A DNA stretch of 49,760 nucleotides from the NCBI GenBank assembly GCA_017409765.1, contig JAFQSA010000046.1:1-49760 (forward strand), read 5' to 3'. The stretch comes from Clostridia bacterium. GTDB taxonomy: Bacteria; Bacillota; Clostridia; Christensenellales; CAG-314. Positions 24,033 through 33,703 of this stretch are shown piece by piece. A program made the position numbers and the translations under genes. Below the pieces are notes generated by a model. The model searched no databases. It was given only the letters and a program-made list of their open reading frames with translations, and was not told where the DNA came from. Position 1 is the first letter of the stretch. The number at the start of each line of letters is the position of its first letter.

Positions 24033-24449
24033 TGATTTCTCCTTTTGGCATTGTCGTTTAGCGCTATGCCTTTTTGTAAATATTGTTGACACAAAACCTT
24101 TGGAATAAACAGCAAAAAGCATTGTTACTATAACTACTTTGGGATAAGTTAAAACAAAAGATTGTGGCAACCTTGTGTTGTTGAACTGACACAGGAAGTC
24201 CTTTAGGCACTTAAGTTGGACACTTCTCAATCGAAAAGGAATAAAGGACAAAAAGAGCTAAAGCGCAAAAAAAGACCAATTCTATCGCATAGAAAAGGTC
24301 TTTTTTTGTTAGTTAAAAACGTCTTTTAGGTGCGCCAAATTGCTCAGTCCAAAACACACGCAAATTTTGACAAAACTACACAAGAGGACAAGTTTTGCAC
24401 AAAAGTGGGTGTTAACGGCTACAAAAGTCGGCATTAAAGTGCTAGTTTG
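24033..24449. other. gene-free stretch upstream of the unknown membrane gene
   Basis: Contains a terminator (24269-24308) and the ACAAAAGT repeat copy D directly after addA. The open frame that extends 5' of 24032 on the minus strand has no ribosome site and is not called. A clear promoter was not found. Confidence 0.5.
24269..24308. terminator. addA terminator, bidirectional
   Basis: Stem AAAAGACC-TTCTAT / ATAGAA-GGTCTTTT with AA bulges on both sides and T runs on both strands. Confidence 0.8.
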
Positions 24450-24450
24450 T
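24399..24450 (+). repeat. ACAAAAGT intergenic repeat, copy D
   Basis: CACAAAAGTGGGTGTTAACG, ACAAAAGTCGGCATTAAAG, then a diverged inverted unit AGTTTGT. It abuts the addA stop. Confidence 0.65.
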
Positions 24451-27400
24451 TACATTTGGATGAATTTGTTGTCGGCAATGGAAAGGACGAACGCATCCAC
24501 ATTATCAATGCCACAAATGTGTTTTACGGCAAGTTTGTAGCTGTTGAGTTGGTATGGATAGCGGTCGGCAACTTTGTCGCTTCGGCTGGTAAATTTGAAG
24601 TCCACAACGGTGGCTTTGTCCTTGCCTATCACAAGTAGGTCAATCACACCTTGAAGCATAACGTTGTCGCTAAAACGTTTGTCCTTGGCAAGTTGGTCAT
24701 AGGGGGCGTACAGCATAAATGGAATTTCGTGGTACACTTTGCCACCTGCCAAAATTGCTTTGAGTTGTGGGTTTTGCAACGTTTGGTAGACAAGGTTTAC
24801 GTCCAGTTGGTTTGCATACTGCTCTTCCAGTTTGCCACTTTCCACAAGTTGTTTGATTGTTTCGTTGATTTGCTCCACGTCTGCATTGTAGTCCACAAAT
24901 TGGTAAACTGCGTGGTAGGCTGTGCCAATTTTGTTTTTGTCGTCTTGAACAAGCACAGGCGCTGTGTGGCTTTCCTCATCATCGAAATACTGCTTGTCCA
25001 ATGCGGAACTTACAATTTTTGTGGGCATTGACGTTTGATCGGCAAATGGGTAGACGTAGTTTAGCGCGTCCAAGATGCCTTGCGCATCCGTTGATTGCTC
25101 GCAAACAAGGTCGCCGGTTGTTTCGCCTTGATTTTTAACTTCGTCCACAACTTCGATAACCAAACTGTCGTTACTGCAATGCAAGTCGGGATAGTTTTTC
25201 TTTAGCGCGTACAAAAGCCAATCTAGGCTACTGTTTGCATTTCTCGTTGCAGGGGCAACGTCATCCAAAACGCCCGCATCAACAGTTGCAAAGATATCCA
25301 AAACGTACTCGGCACGCGTCATTGCAACGTACAACAGGCGCATTTCTTCTTCGCGTTGCTTGTGCTTGTTGTGCAATATGCAGGCGTAGGTTGCCAAAGT
25401 TTCGTAACGTCCCATACTGTCGAAATCGTAGAGATAGGTCGCCAACCCAATTTCGCTACTGCGCTCCACGTAGTTGAGGTCGTTGGAGTTATCGAATTTG
25501 AATTCCTGCTCGAGACCGCCCAAAATTACAATGGGGAACTCCAAACCTTTGGATGCGTGCATTGTAATGATGCGCACAGCATTGGATTGAGCAAGAGGCA
25601 ACTCCGACTTGGACTCGTCCGTTTCGTCAATGTAGAGCAAAAATTTGCTGATACTTTCGGCATAGGTTGCACCGCGCAAACCATCAACAAAGGCGTTGAG
25701 CTTGCCAAGTCGCAATGCGCCGTTTGGTAGACCTTGCACGTACAAGTCGTAGTTTGTTTGCTTGACAATTTCCAAAACAACGTCGCATACGCTTGCACCG
25801 TAACTGTAAAAGCGCAATTGGTCAACAAAATTGAGAAATTTTGCAATTTTTGCGGATACGTGGTCGGTTTTCGCGTTGGCGTACTCCGCAAGACGATGGT
25901 AAAATGGCACGACGTCCTTGGTGGTGTTTAGCCTGATTTGGGCAAGTTCCGTTTCGGTAAATCCGCCAAAACAACTCAGGCACGTGCCCGCCAGATACAC
26001 TTCGTTGTAGGGGTTGTCCACAACGCGAAGCAGGTTTACAATTTCCCTAACTTCCTTGGAGGCAAGCCCATCAAGCTTGAATGCGGCAGTAACGGGGATG
26101 TTTTCGGCAATCAGCGCGTTGTAGATATCCGTGGCTCTTGCCGTCATACTGCGCGTCAAGATGACGATGTCGCCGTAGCCAATTTCCTTTTCCACCGTGA
26201 CGTCTTGTTGGGTGCTTTCGTCCTTTTTAGTGATGGTGTACTTGGTGCCAACGTAGTTTTTGATACGCTCAGCGATGGCTTTGGGTTGCAATGCATCGGT
26301 AGCCATTTCCGTAGGAAAAGCAATGTCGTAGTAGTCGTCAATTTCCGCAGGGGCGTTGTTCGCTTTTTTCAAAAAGTTGATGCGTACCGATGGCACGTTT
26401 GGAAGGACGGGCTTTTTGCTTCCCTTCAGTTGTGCGGACGTTTTGTAATCCACCTTGCCCAAGTCCTCCGTCATGATTTCGTTAAAAACAAGGTTGACAA
26501 AGTCCAAAATGTCCTTGTTACTGCGGAAGTTGTCGTTGAGTTTTTCCGTTTTGCCACCACTACCTTGTGTGTAGTCGTGCAACTTTTGGTTGAAAAAGGA
26601 TGGGTCGCAACCGCGGAAACCGTAGATGGATTGTTTGATATCCCCCACCATAAACAAGTGGTCGGGGGGCGCCAATTTAGTTACAATTTCCTCTTGGACG
26701 GGGTTTGTGTCCTGATACTCGTCCACAAACACGTACTTGTACCTTTCGCTAAGGGCATTGGCAACAACCTCGTCATCTAGCGCTTGTAGCGTTAGGTGTT
26801 CCAAATCGTTGAAGTCCACCCCACCGCGTTGCTTTTTGAGCGCCCAAAACTTGTTTTCGAAGCGCAAAACCATTTCCACAAGTTTGTCGGAAAGGGGCAA
26901 CGTTTTGTCCAACTCCGCCCACATTGTGTCGATATCGTTGGAGCGCAACAACTTTTGGTAGCCTTCGAACAAATTTTGCAGTTTTTGGGTGATTTTTTTG
27001 TAGTCTTCGCGCATTTTTTCCCCAATGACGGGATCGTTTGTGGCAACGTAGGTTTTGCGGTTTTTGGCAACTAGACTTTCCATTTCGCAACGACGTACGC
27101 CATCAAATGCCGATTGTGGGTCAGCCCAGTCTACACCGTTTAGCGTTTGCAAGGTTTTTTTGCAAACTTGAGCAATTTGCTCCGCGCCAAGGTCTGGTGT
27201 GCCGTCGGGCATTTTTTCCTCATCACAACGGTGAATAATTTGCTTGATTTGCTCTGTGTAGTAGCAAACGGTAGATTTGAGGTGTTGCATCAACGTGGTC
27301 ATCAAAATGCCACCGTTATCGTGTTGCAAATAGGTTTGGCGCATTTGTTGATACCATCCTTGGAAATCAACAATGTTGCGCGAAAATGCGTGCAAACCCA

Positions 27401-27923
27401 AAATTAGGTTTTTGAAGTTTTCCTCCCTGCGATGGGTGGAGTAGATTTTGTACAAATGTTGGAAATCTTGGTCGTTGCTTTGCAAATATTCCTTGAACAA
27501 CTCGTCAATGGCTTGCTTTTTGAGGTTGGAAACGGTGATTGTGTCCAAAATGGAAAACGCTGGATCAATATCCACAACGTAAAAGTAGTTGCGGAGCAAA
27601 TCGCTACAAAATGAGTGCAAAGTGCAAATTGATGCATTATCAAGTTTTTCCAACTGCTCGCGCACGCGCTCGTTGCTGCCACTTTTTGCAAGTTCAACGG
27701 ACAATCTGTTTTTCATTTCCGCAGCGGCAAGATTGGTAAAAGTTACCACAACAATTTGGTCCACGTCTACATCCTGCTTGATAAGCCTTGCAATGCGCTC
27801 AATCATCACGGTTGTTTTGCCTGTGCCTGCCGATGCAGAAACAAGCAAATTTTGCATGGGCGCGCCATCCGTTGGGAAGAATATTACGTTTTTTTGCTCT
27901 GGAGTGTAGTTTCTACTCATCAT
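24450..27923 (-). CDS. addA: ATP-dependent helicase/nuclease subunit A
   Basis: Large subunit of the AddAB helicase-nuclease, which resects double-strand breaks for RecA and degrades linear foreign DNA. The 1157 residues carry a UvrD-type helicase: Walker A SASAGTGKTT (about residues 31-40), motif Ia TFTNLAAAEMK, motif II VDEYQDTNPVQEE and the later GDIKQSIYGFRGCDP and TMHASKGLEFP blocks. The C-terminal RecB-type nuclease is intact, with VVDFKFTSRSDK and YPYQLNSYK. The ATG at 27923 overlaps the end of addB (stop 27913-27915), so the two are translationally coupled; GGGGGAAG provides the ribosome site. It is typical in length. Confidence 0.97.
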   Translation of the reverse strand: MMSRNYTPEQKNVIFFPTDGAPMQNLLVSASAGTGKTTVMIERIARLIKQDVDVDQIVVVTFTNLAAAEMKNRLSVELAKSGSNERVREQLEKLDNASICTLHSFCSDLLRNYFYVVDIDPAFSILDTITVSNLKKQAIDELFKEYLQSNDQDFQHLYKIYSTHRREENFKNLILGLHAFSRNIVDFQGWYQQMRQTYLQHDNGGILMTTLMQHLKSTVCYYTEQIKQIIHRCDEEKMPDGTPDLGAEQIAQVCKKTLQTLNGVDWADPQSAFDGVRRCEMESLVAKNRKTYVATNDPVIGEKMREDYKKITQKLQNLFEGYQKLLRSNDIDTMWAELDKTLPLSDKLVEMVLRFENKFWALKKQRGGVDFNDLEHLTLQALDDEVVANALSERYKYVFVDEYQDTNPVQEEIVTKLAPPDHLFMVGDIKQSIYGFRGCDPSFFNQKLHDYTQGSGGKTEKLNDNFRSNKDILDFVNLVFNEIMTEDLGKVDYKTSAQLKGSKKPVLPNVPSVRINFLKKANNAPAEIDDYYDIAFPTEMATDALQPKAIAERIKNYVGTKYTITKKDESTQQDVTVEKEIGYGDIVILTRSMTARATDIYNALIAENIPVTAAFKLDGLASKEVREIVNLLRVVDNPYNEVYLAGTCLSCFGGFTETELAQIRLNTTKDVVPFYHRLAEYANAKTDHVSAKIAKFLNFVDQLRFYSYGASVCDVVLEIVKQTNYDLYVQGLPNGALRLGKLNAFVDGLRGATYAESISKFLLYIDETDESKSELPLAQSNAVRIITMHASKGLEFPIVILGGLEQEFKFDNSNDLNYVERSSEIGLATYLYDFDSMGRYETLATYACILHNKHKQREEEMRLLYVAMTRAEYVLDIFATVDAGVLDDVAPATRNANSSLDWLLYALKKNYPDLHCSNDSLVIEVVDEVKNQGETTGDLVCEQSTDAQGILDALNYVYPFADQTSMPTKIVSSALDKQYFDDEESHTAPVLVQDDKNKIGTAYHAVYQFVDYNADVEQINETIKQLVESGKLEEQYANQLDVNLVYQTLQNPQLKAILAGGKVYHEIPFMLYAPYDQLAKDKRFSDNVMLQGVIDLLVIGKDKATVVDFKFTSRSDKVADRYPYQLNSYKLAVKHICGIDNVDAFVLSIADNKFIQM

Positions 27924-30900
27924 CTTCCCCCTTGGCAACAACGCCCTTTGTAACGACGTTGGTTATTGTTTGAGCGCCCACCTTGTTTTTTACTTGGCGT
28001 GGCTCGTAGTTGAACACGTCATCGTAGTCGCAAATATCTTTGTAGTCGCAGTACTTGCACTTGTCTTTGTAGGGTGTTACCGCCACAAAACCTTTGTGCA
28101 TCAATGCGCCGGCGCGCTTGATTAGTTCCGTTGCGTAAGTAACTTGGTGGTCAAATTGCTCAGCCGAGATGTGTCCCGTAGACCTGCCGTTAAAACTGCC
28201 TTTTGCCGTTATGCTCAGCCCGAGTTTTTCGCTCTTAAAGGGTTGTCCGGGGATAGAGGACGCAATTTTTGTATCAATGGCGGAGGCAACAGACATGTCC
28301 CTTAGCGTTCGTCCCCTGTAGGTGTAGGTCTTTTTGTCCTCCCCTTTGCCAAAATCGTTGTGCATAGCAAAGTAGTAGTAGCCTACTGGACGTTGCTTGA
28401 AGAAATCCTGAGCGGCGCGAACGTACACCAAAAGTTGCAACTTTTGGCCGATGTACAGGTTCTTTTCGTTGTAGTCGGAGGCGCTATCGCTAGACTTGTA
28501 GTCGATGATGATGATATCTTGATTGTAGCCATCAATACGGTCGATTTTGCCGTTCAAATTGAATTGGCCTTGGCCGTAGTTAATTGTTACCAATGGCGCG
28601 TGGCCTGGCTCATCTTTGCCATCGAAACTGAGTTCCGTTGCAACGTTTTGGAACTTGGAGTGAGCAAATTGCTCCTCGACAACTTTGCACATTTGTATTG
28701 CCTCGGCGCGCAATTGCGCCAATATGCCTTGCATTTGCGGGTCGGTTTTTAGCGCGGTGTAGAAGTCGCTACCAAGCGCCTTGTCGAAACACTCCATTGC
28801 TATTTGCTCGACAATCTTTGTGTCGGTGATGGCTTGTGCAGTTGTTGGTTGCTCGGGCACGTTGCCTTGCTTGGCAACCTTTGCCTTGTAGTCGTTGGAC
28901 GCCTTTACGTAGTGATCCAACGTGTCGTGCAAAATTGTACCCAAGTCGCTCGCTTGAAGTTGGGCGATTTCGCGTGGGTTGACGTTGAGGCCATACTTGA
29001 TAAAAAATCGGTATGGACACTCGAAAAAGGTGGTAAGTTGGCTCACGCTTGTGCGATCGCTTTTGAAAAACAGTTTGTCGCCACCTTGAATGGTGATATT
29101 TTGGCCGTTTTTGGCAAATTGGTACTTGTCTGCTTGCGCGGAGTACGCCTGACTGAGTACGTTGTAGGAAGGCATGCTTACAATTTGCTTGTCGGCAATT
29201 TTGCGTTTGTTCAAAACCACCTTGGAGATGGCTTGCTTTTCCGTGAAGATATCCTCCATTTCCACATCGGTGGCGGAAAGAAGAACTGGTTCCATTTTGC
29301 CGTTTGCTTGGTTCTTTTTGTAGCCAACGATAAGCATTTTGCAAATCTGCTCCACAAATGGAGATGGCTTTAGGCTATCTGCACCATCGGTGGTTGTGTA
29401 AGAAATATAAAGTTTTTCCGTGGGCTCTTGCAACAGTTGGAACAGACTAAATCTTTCGCGTTTGTTTTCCGTGTGGATTTGTGGCTCGACGTTGATGTTT
29501 TCCTTTGTCAATGCTTGGATGTTTGCATCTGTAAGCAGTTTGCAATCCTTTTTGACAATGGGCATAGCGCCGTAGTTAGCGCCCAAAAGCGCCAAAAACT
29601 TGATATCGTGCTTGCGCGCCTTTGCCATGTTGGCAAAAACTACGCAGTCGTTGTGTTGTGGAATGACGGAAATTTTGACGGATGCTACCGCTGCCGTCAA
29701 TGCCTTGGCAAACTCTTCCAAAGTCACAAAGCGGTTGTCCATGATGGTTTCCGCTTGAAGAAGCACTTGCTCGAACTTTTCCACAGTTTGATTTGTGACG
29801 TTGGCTTGGATTGCGTTGCCGGACAATTGTTGTTGCTCCGCCAAGACGTTGTTGCGCTCGGCAACTTGTTGGCTTGCCAAAAGGTCACGGATTAGTTGTA
29901 CGTAGTCCACAGCCTTGGCGCTTTGTGGAAACACGTTAGATTTGTACAAATTGTTGAACTTTTGCCTGAACTGATTTGCGCCTTGGTAAAAGTAGTCGTC
30001 AAGTCCCAATGCAAAGTTGTCGTAGTTGTAGGAAACGTTGTACTTTAGGCAGTAGTTTTCGAACTTGTAGACGTCGTCTACGTCCGTTTTGCCATCAAAG
30101 TTACCGCAGAAAAGGTAGTTTTTGACAAAACTCAAAACGTTTTGCAATCTGCCGTTATTGCGTTGAAGGGCAAGGTAGTCCAAAACGAATTGCGCATAGG
30201 GTTGGTCGGCAAGCTCGAATTGTCTATCGCAGAAATATGGTATTTGCAACTGCTCGAAAACGTTTGCAATGGAGTTGACGTACTTGTTGATATCGCTTGT
30301 TACAACGTACACGTCCTTAAATCTGCCACCACCGCGAACGTATTTTTGTACCTTGCAAGCAAGGTTGTACACTTCCGAATAGCGCGTTTCCCCTTGGAAT
30401 ACTTCCACAAAGTTGTTGTTTGCAATGGGGGCTGGTGTTATGTAGCGGAAAAGATGCTCGCCAACAAAACTAGTGACGGCATTTGTGCCCATGTGGGTGT
30501 TTTCGATGATGCTTGGTGTGATTTGGTTGCGCTCGCACACCTTCAACAAACCATCATAGATGTCGTCCAAATACAGGTGCTTGTCGGCAAAATTCTTGCC
30601 TACGCAACAGGATACAGTTACGCCTTGACTGACAAGAGCAAGTTGCTCCACCAAAGCAAACTCTTGCGCGGTAAGGTTGTCGAAATCGCAAAGGTAAAAG
30701 TAGCCATCCTTGACACTTTGCACGTTGGGTAGTTGGTCGCAAAGCAAATCCAATTTGTCTGCCGAATCGACAAAGCGGTTTTGGGTGTAGTCGAGATATG
30801 CTTGGTAAAGGGTGGCAATATCCTCCGCCTTTCCACGGACAGACGTGGGCAGTTTGTCGTTGATTAGTTTGCTTGGTTGGATTTTGCAATACTTCATCAT

Positions 30901-31257
30901 GCTGATGGTATCGTACATATCGGCAACAAAGCCGGGACTATCAACACCCTTGGTAAAGCACTTGAGGTTGCGCTTGTTATCTTGGATGATGCCGGCAAGC
31001 GCCATGATGCCTGCCTGTTTGGAAAGGTACTCGTACTTGGGCAAAATGCGAGATGCAAGTCGCCTAAAAGTGAGAACTTGCACGTTAAAACTACCGCCTA
31101 TTTCCTGTAGAATTAGGCGTTCCATTTCCAGCGTGGAGCGGTCGGGCACGATTACTGTGTGCATAACGTCCAAATTGCTTTTGTCCACGCGTTTTAGCGC
31201 TTGAACAATTTGCATTGCGCATTGTTTTGTTGTGCTATTTTTGTAGATGGTTATCAT
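27913..31257 (-). CDS. addB: ATP-dependent nuclease subunit B (AddB/RexB type)
   Basis: Partner of AddA, 1114 residues, an inactivated helicase fold fused to a second RecB-type nuclease. The C-terminal nuclease is seen from IIIDYKSSDSASDYN and QLLVYVRA, followed by the iron-sulfur cluster cysteines CKYCDYKDIC; the fourth Cys lies upstream in FFECPYRFF, as in other AddB proteins. Oddity: the N-terminus (MITIYKNSTTKQCAMQ) lacks the GxxGxGKT Walker A of Bacillus AddB, so it resembles lactococcal RexB. The ATG at 31257 is preferred over 31308 because AAAGGA precedes it and the longer form would include the promoter. Confidence 0.95.
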   Translation of the reverse strand: MITIYKNSTTKQCAMQIVQALKRVDKSNLDVMHTVIVPDRSTLEMERLILQEIGGSFNVQVLTFRRLASRILPKYEYLSKQAGIMALAGIIQDNKRNLKCFTKGVDSPGFVADMYDTISMMKYCKIQPSKLINDKLPTSVRGKAEDIATLYQAYLDYTQNRFVDSADKLDLLCDQLPNVQSVKDGYFYLCDFDNLTAQEFALVEQLALVSQGVTVSCCVGKNFADKHLYLDDIYDGLLKVCERNQITPSIIENTHMGTNAVTSFVGEHLFRYITPAPIANNNFVEVFQGETRYSEVYNLACKVQKYVRGGGRFKDVYVVTSDINKYVNSIANVFEQLQIPYFCDRQFELADQPYAQFVLDYLALQRNNGRLQNVLSFVKNYLFCGNFDGKTDVDDVYKFENYCLKYNVSYNYDNFALGLDDYFYQGANQFRQKFNNLYKSNVFPQSAKAVDYVQLIRDLLASQQVAERNNVLAEQQQLSGNAIQANVTNQTVEKFEQVLLQAETIMDNRFVTLEEFAKALTAAVASVKISVIPQHNDCVVFANMAKARKHDIKFLALLGANYGAMPIVKKDCKLLTDANIQALTKENINVEPQIHTENKRERFSLFQLLQEPTEKLYISYTTTDGADSLKPSPFVEQICKMLIVGYKKNQANGKMEPVLLSATDVEMEDIFTEKQAISKVVLNKRKIADKQIVSMPSYNVLSQAYSAQADKYQFAKNGQNITIQGGDKLFFKSDRTSVSQLTTFFECPYRFFIKYGLNVNPREIAQLQASDLGTILHDTLDHYVKASNDYKAKVAKQGNVPEQPTTAQAITDTKIVEQIAMECFDKALGSDFYTALKTDPQMQGILAQLRAEAIQMCKVVEEQFAHSKFQNVATELSFDGKDEPGHAPLVTINYGQGQFNLNGKIDRIDGYNQDIIIIDYKSSDSASDYNEKNLYIGQKLQLLVYVRAAQDFFKQRPVGYYYFAMHNDFGKGEDKKTYTYRGRTLRDMSVASAIDTKIASSIPGQPFKSEKLGLSITAKGSFNGRSTGHISAEQFDHQVTYATELIKRAGALMHKGFVAVTPYKDKCKYCDYKDICDYDDVFNYEPRQVKNKVGAQTITNVVTKGVVAKGEDDE

Positions 31258-31298
31258 TTGTTTGTCCTTTTGGTGTGCCGTGGCACAAGTTAGTTTAT

Positions 31299-31327
31299 AT
31301 TTTACCATCTTTTTGTTGTCGTTGCAA
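31299..31327 (-). promoter_or_regulatory. addB-addA promoter
   Basis: Minus-strand TTGCAA (31322-31327), 17-base spacer and extended -10 TGGTAAAAT (TAAAAT at 31299-31304). Confidence 0.65.
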
Positions 31328-31417
31328 GGGCATACTGACGAATTTTGCCTCTTTGTTGAATTTTTTGATGCATTGTTAACTTAAAAATAATTGAACGAGG
31401 TAATCTTGAAATAAGGC

Positions 31418-31447
31418 TTGTCAAAATGATGACAAATGTGGTATACT
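31418..31447 (+). promoter_or_regulatory. lipoprotein gene promoter with overlapping palindrome
   Basis: TTGTCA at 31418-31423, an 18-base spacer and extended -10 TGGTATACT (TATACT at 31442-31447). The -35 box is the left arm of the palindrome TTGTCA-N6-TGACAA (31418-31435), a likely repressor site with Rex-like spacing but different arms. Confidence 0.5.
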
Positions 31448-31519
31448 GTACAAAGTGTTGCATGTTTTGAACAAAAACGTTGCAAATATCTCAAAAACAA
31501 CCGTAAGGATGGAATAAAA

Positions 31520-32569
31520 ATGAAAAAAACACTTGCACTTGTACTACTTTTGATTTTGGCAATGGGCGTGTTTGCCGCTTGCAATCAAGTACAACCAACG
31601 GAAAGAAAAACAAGATGGGGCGAAAGCGAAACTTGGACGTACAACATCTCCTTGTTGAACACAAACGCTTCCAACATCAACGGCGCCGACTACTACCGCG
31701 ACTTTTTGGCAACTGGCGAAACAAACCCATTCAATGGAAATCTTGATAGAATTGTTCCAAACGATTTGACAGGTACTTACGTTGTTACCATCAGCCAAGA
31801 CATTGCAAAGGACACAACAACAGTATCCACAACACAAACAATGATTGCTACCTACGACGCAATCATGGTGGACACAAGCAGATTGGATAAGTCCGTCATT
31901 GTGGAACAAAAGGACGAAACAATCACATTGAAATCCACTCAAGAAACAAGAGTTACCTTCAAAAACGGCACACAATTGCCAGTATCTTCGTCCACAAAGG
32001 CAAACGGTTTTTACATTGGCAGACAAAACCAAAGCATGTCCCAATACGAAATCTCCACCGAGTACAAAGTTAGTGGCAAAAAGGTTGTAGCAACCGTTAC
32101 CAACGGGGACAAAAAGGAAGAAGTTACACTGTCCAACACAAACGTTATCGACACAAACCAAGTGTTGATGTACGCTCGTAGTTTCGACAAAACTGCAACA
32201 AGTTTCCAAGATAACCCACAAGTAATGGTGTTCGATCCATTGACAAAATCCTCCAAGAGATTGACCATGAGTTACACAGCAACTCAAAACGTTTTGGTGG
32301 AACACCAATTTGCAGATGCATCGGAAAGCGCCAGCGTTGCAACACAAATGCCTCGCTTGGACTTGGCATTGGACGGAATGGCATTTATGACACAAGTAAG
32401 TTTGCCTGATATGACAGCAAACGGCCTTGACCGCATTACTACAAACGTTCCCGACGTCCGCTTCCCAATGCACACAATTTACCGTTTCCGCGTTGGATTT
32501 GTTTCCTACGAACTGACCGGCTACCTTACCGATGATATAGTAAACACCATCAAAGTAAAAGCAGAGTAA
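31520..32569 (+). CDS. lipoprotein of unknown function
   Basis: A 349-residue exported lipoprotein. A lysine-rich start (MKKTLALVLLL) leads into a signal peptide with lipobox VFAAC, so the mature protein begins at about Cys20 and is anchored to the outer face of the membrane. The rest is hydrophilic, rich in T, S, N and V, with regular strands such as TYVVTISQDIAK and YKVSGKKVVATVTNG, which fits an all-beta extracellular domain. I recognise no family. GGA lies nine bases before the ATG. The gene is monocistronic with its own promoter and strong terminator. Confidence 0.85.
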   Translation: MKKTLALVLLLILAMGVFAACNQVQPTERKTRWGESETWTYNISLLNTNASNINGADYYRDFLATGETNPFNGNLDRIVPNDLTGTYVVTISQDIAKDTTTVSTTQTMIATYDAIMVDTSRLDKSVIVEQKDETITLKSTQETRVTFKNGTQLPVSSSTKANGFYIGRQNQSMSQYEISTEYKVSGKKVVATVTNGDKKEEVTLSNTNVIDTNQVLMYARSFDKTATSFQDNPQVMVFDPLTKSSKRLTMSYTATQNVLVEHQFADASESASVATQMPRLDLALDGMAFMTQVSLPDMTANGLDRITTNVPDVRFPMHTIYRFRVGFVSYELTGYLTDDIVNTIKVKAE

Positions 32570-32588
32570 TGCAATTTTGACAAATCAA

Positions 32589-32618
32589 AACCCACTCGAA
32601 ACTCGAGTGGGTTTTTTT
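32589..32618 (+). terminator. lipoprotein gene terminator
   Basis: Stem AACCCACTCGA / TCGAGTGGGTT with a three-base loop and seven T. Confidence 0.92.
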
Positions 32619-32790
32619 GTTGGTTGGGTGAATTATACTTTCAAGTGCAATACCCAAATAAAAAAGAACAGGGTTGTTTGTTGTAAATAGCCTTGGCGAT
32701 TTGTGACGTTTGCGAAAATGCGACGAAGTACAACTCTCGTTGGATAGTTGTACCGCTCAACAATCTTGAAAAACCAATGTTTTGCAACAA

Positions 32791-32821
32791 AAAATGCACT
32801 CCGTAAAAAAGAGTGCATTTT
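32791..32821. terminator. terminator of the TerB-like gene
   Basis: Stem AAAATGCACTC / GAGTGCATTTT. On the minus strand it ends in a run of six T. The bases between 32619 and 32790 contain an inverted pair GTACAAC...GTTGTAC and no gene. Confidence 0.8.
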
Positions 32822-32883
32822 GTTTTTGTTAAAGTTGAGGTAACGTTGGTCCCTTGTTCCTTTGACAATACCCGATTGTTCAA

Positions 32884-33447
32884 TTAGAACCAGAACAATG
32901 TCTTGAGTTTGTAAGCGCTCCAGTTGCTTGGGTATGTGTCCATTCTTTCGAAGAAGAATGTCAAAACAAGGTATTGCATTTCGTTGAGGTTTTTGCTGTC
33001 TGCAAGGCAGAAGTAGCAGAAGCCCTTTACCATTGCTTCGTAGTTGTCGGCATCTTTGAGGTATTCGCGAAGGTCACGAAGAAGTTCGATGTCGCCTGTG
33101 AGAGTTTCGGTATCCAATCTCTTGTACAAAGCACGGCAGTCTTCACGAGTGAGTGGTTCTACCTTAGCGTAGTTGCAGAATACTTTGTAAGCTTCGTATT
33201 CGTTTCTGGAAACTTCGCCGTCGCCCATCATCAAGTATACGAAAATGTGTTGGAAGATGTAGAAGATCTTGTCTTTGTACTCTTCGCCCTTGCTCTTGCA
33301 GAAGTCTACGTACATATCTTTGTACTCAACGTAAGCGTGAGAAAGAAGGTTTTTTGCTTTTACGTGGAAATCGGATGCGCTGTTGTTCTTTTTGCGATCG
33401 CGAGCAAGTTTCATCATTTCCATCATGTCGATAGGTTTTTTAGCCAT
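32884..33447 (-). CDS. hypothetical helical protein, possibly TerB-like
   Basis: A 187-residue soluble protein that should be nearly all helical. It starts with a charged region (MAKKPIDMMEMMKLARDRKK), then shows a block VYLMMGDGEVSRNEYEAYKVF whose MGDGEVSRNE has the look of the DG(x)(x)(x)(x)E helix start in TerB-fold proteins (tellurite-resistance family). This resemblance is weak. No membrane span or signal peptide. The ATG has AGGGGGAA at good spacing and a promoter lies upstream. It stands alone, with no Ter operon genes, so any link to tellurite or phage resistance is speculative. Confidence 0.82.
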   Translation of the reverse strand: MAKKPIDMMEMMKLARDRKKNNSASDFHVKAKNLLSHAYVEYKDMYVDFCKSKGEEYKDKIFYIFQHIFVYLMMGDGEVSRNEYEAYKVFCNYAKVEPLTREDCRALYKRLDTETLTGDIELLRDLREYLKDADNYEAMVKGFCYFCLADSKNLNEMQYLVLTFFFERMDTYPSNWSAYKLKTLFWF

Positions 33448-33703
33448 GGTGTGTTTCCCCCTTGAATTTTTGATTTGGTAATCTTATATTATAATATCAT
33501 AGTAAAAATGTCCCGTCAAGATAAAAAAACAAAATTTAGATGTTTTTTTGTTAAGTTTACATATCTAGATAAACTGCTTTTGCTTGGCTATTTACCGTTG
33601 ATTTGCGCACGAGTTGGTTGTGGCAAGGATAATTTTGATTTTGACCACAATTTGATAACGGTTTTGCAAGCAAGGCAATTAGCCTATGTTTTGGCGTTTG
33701 CAC

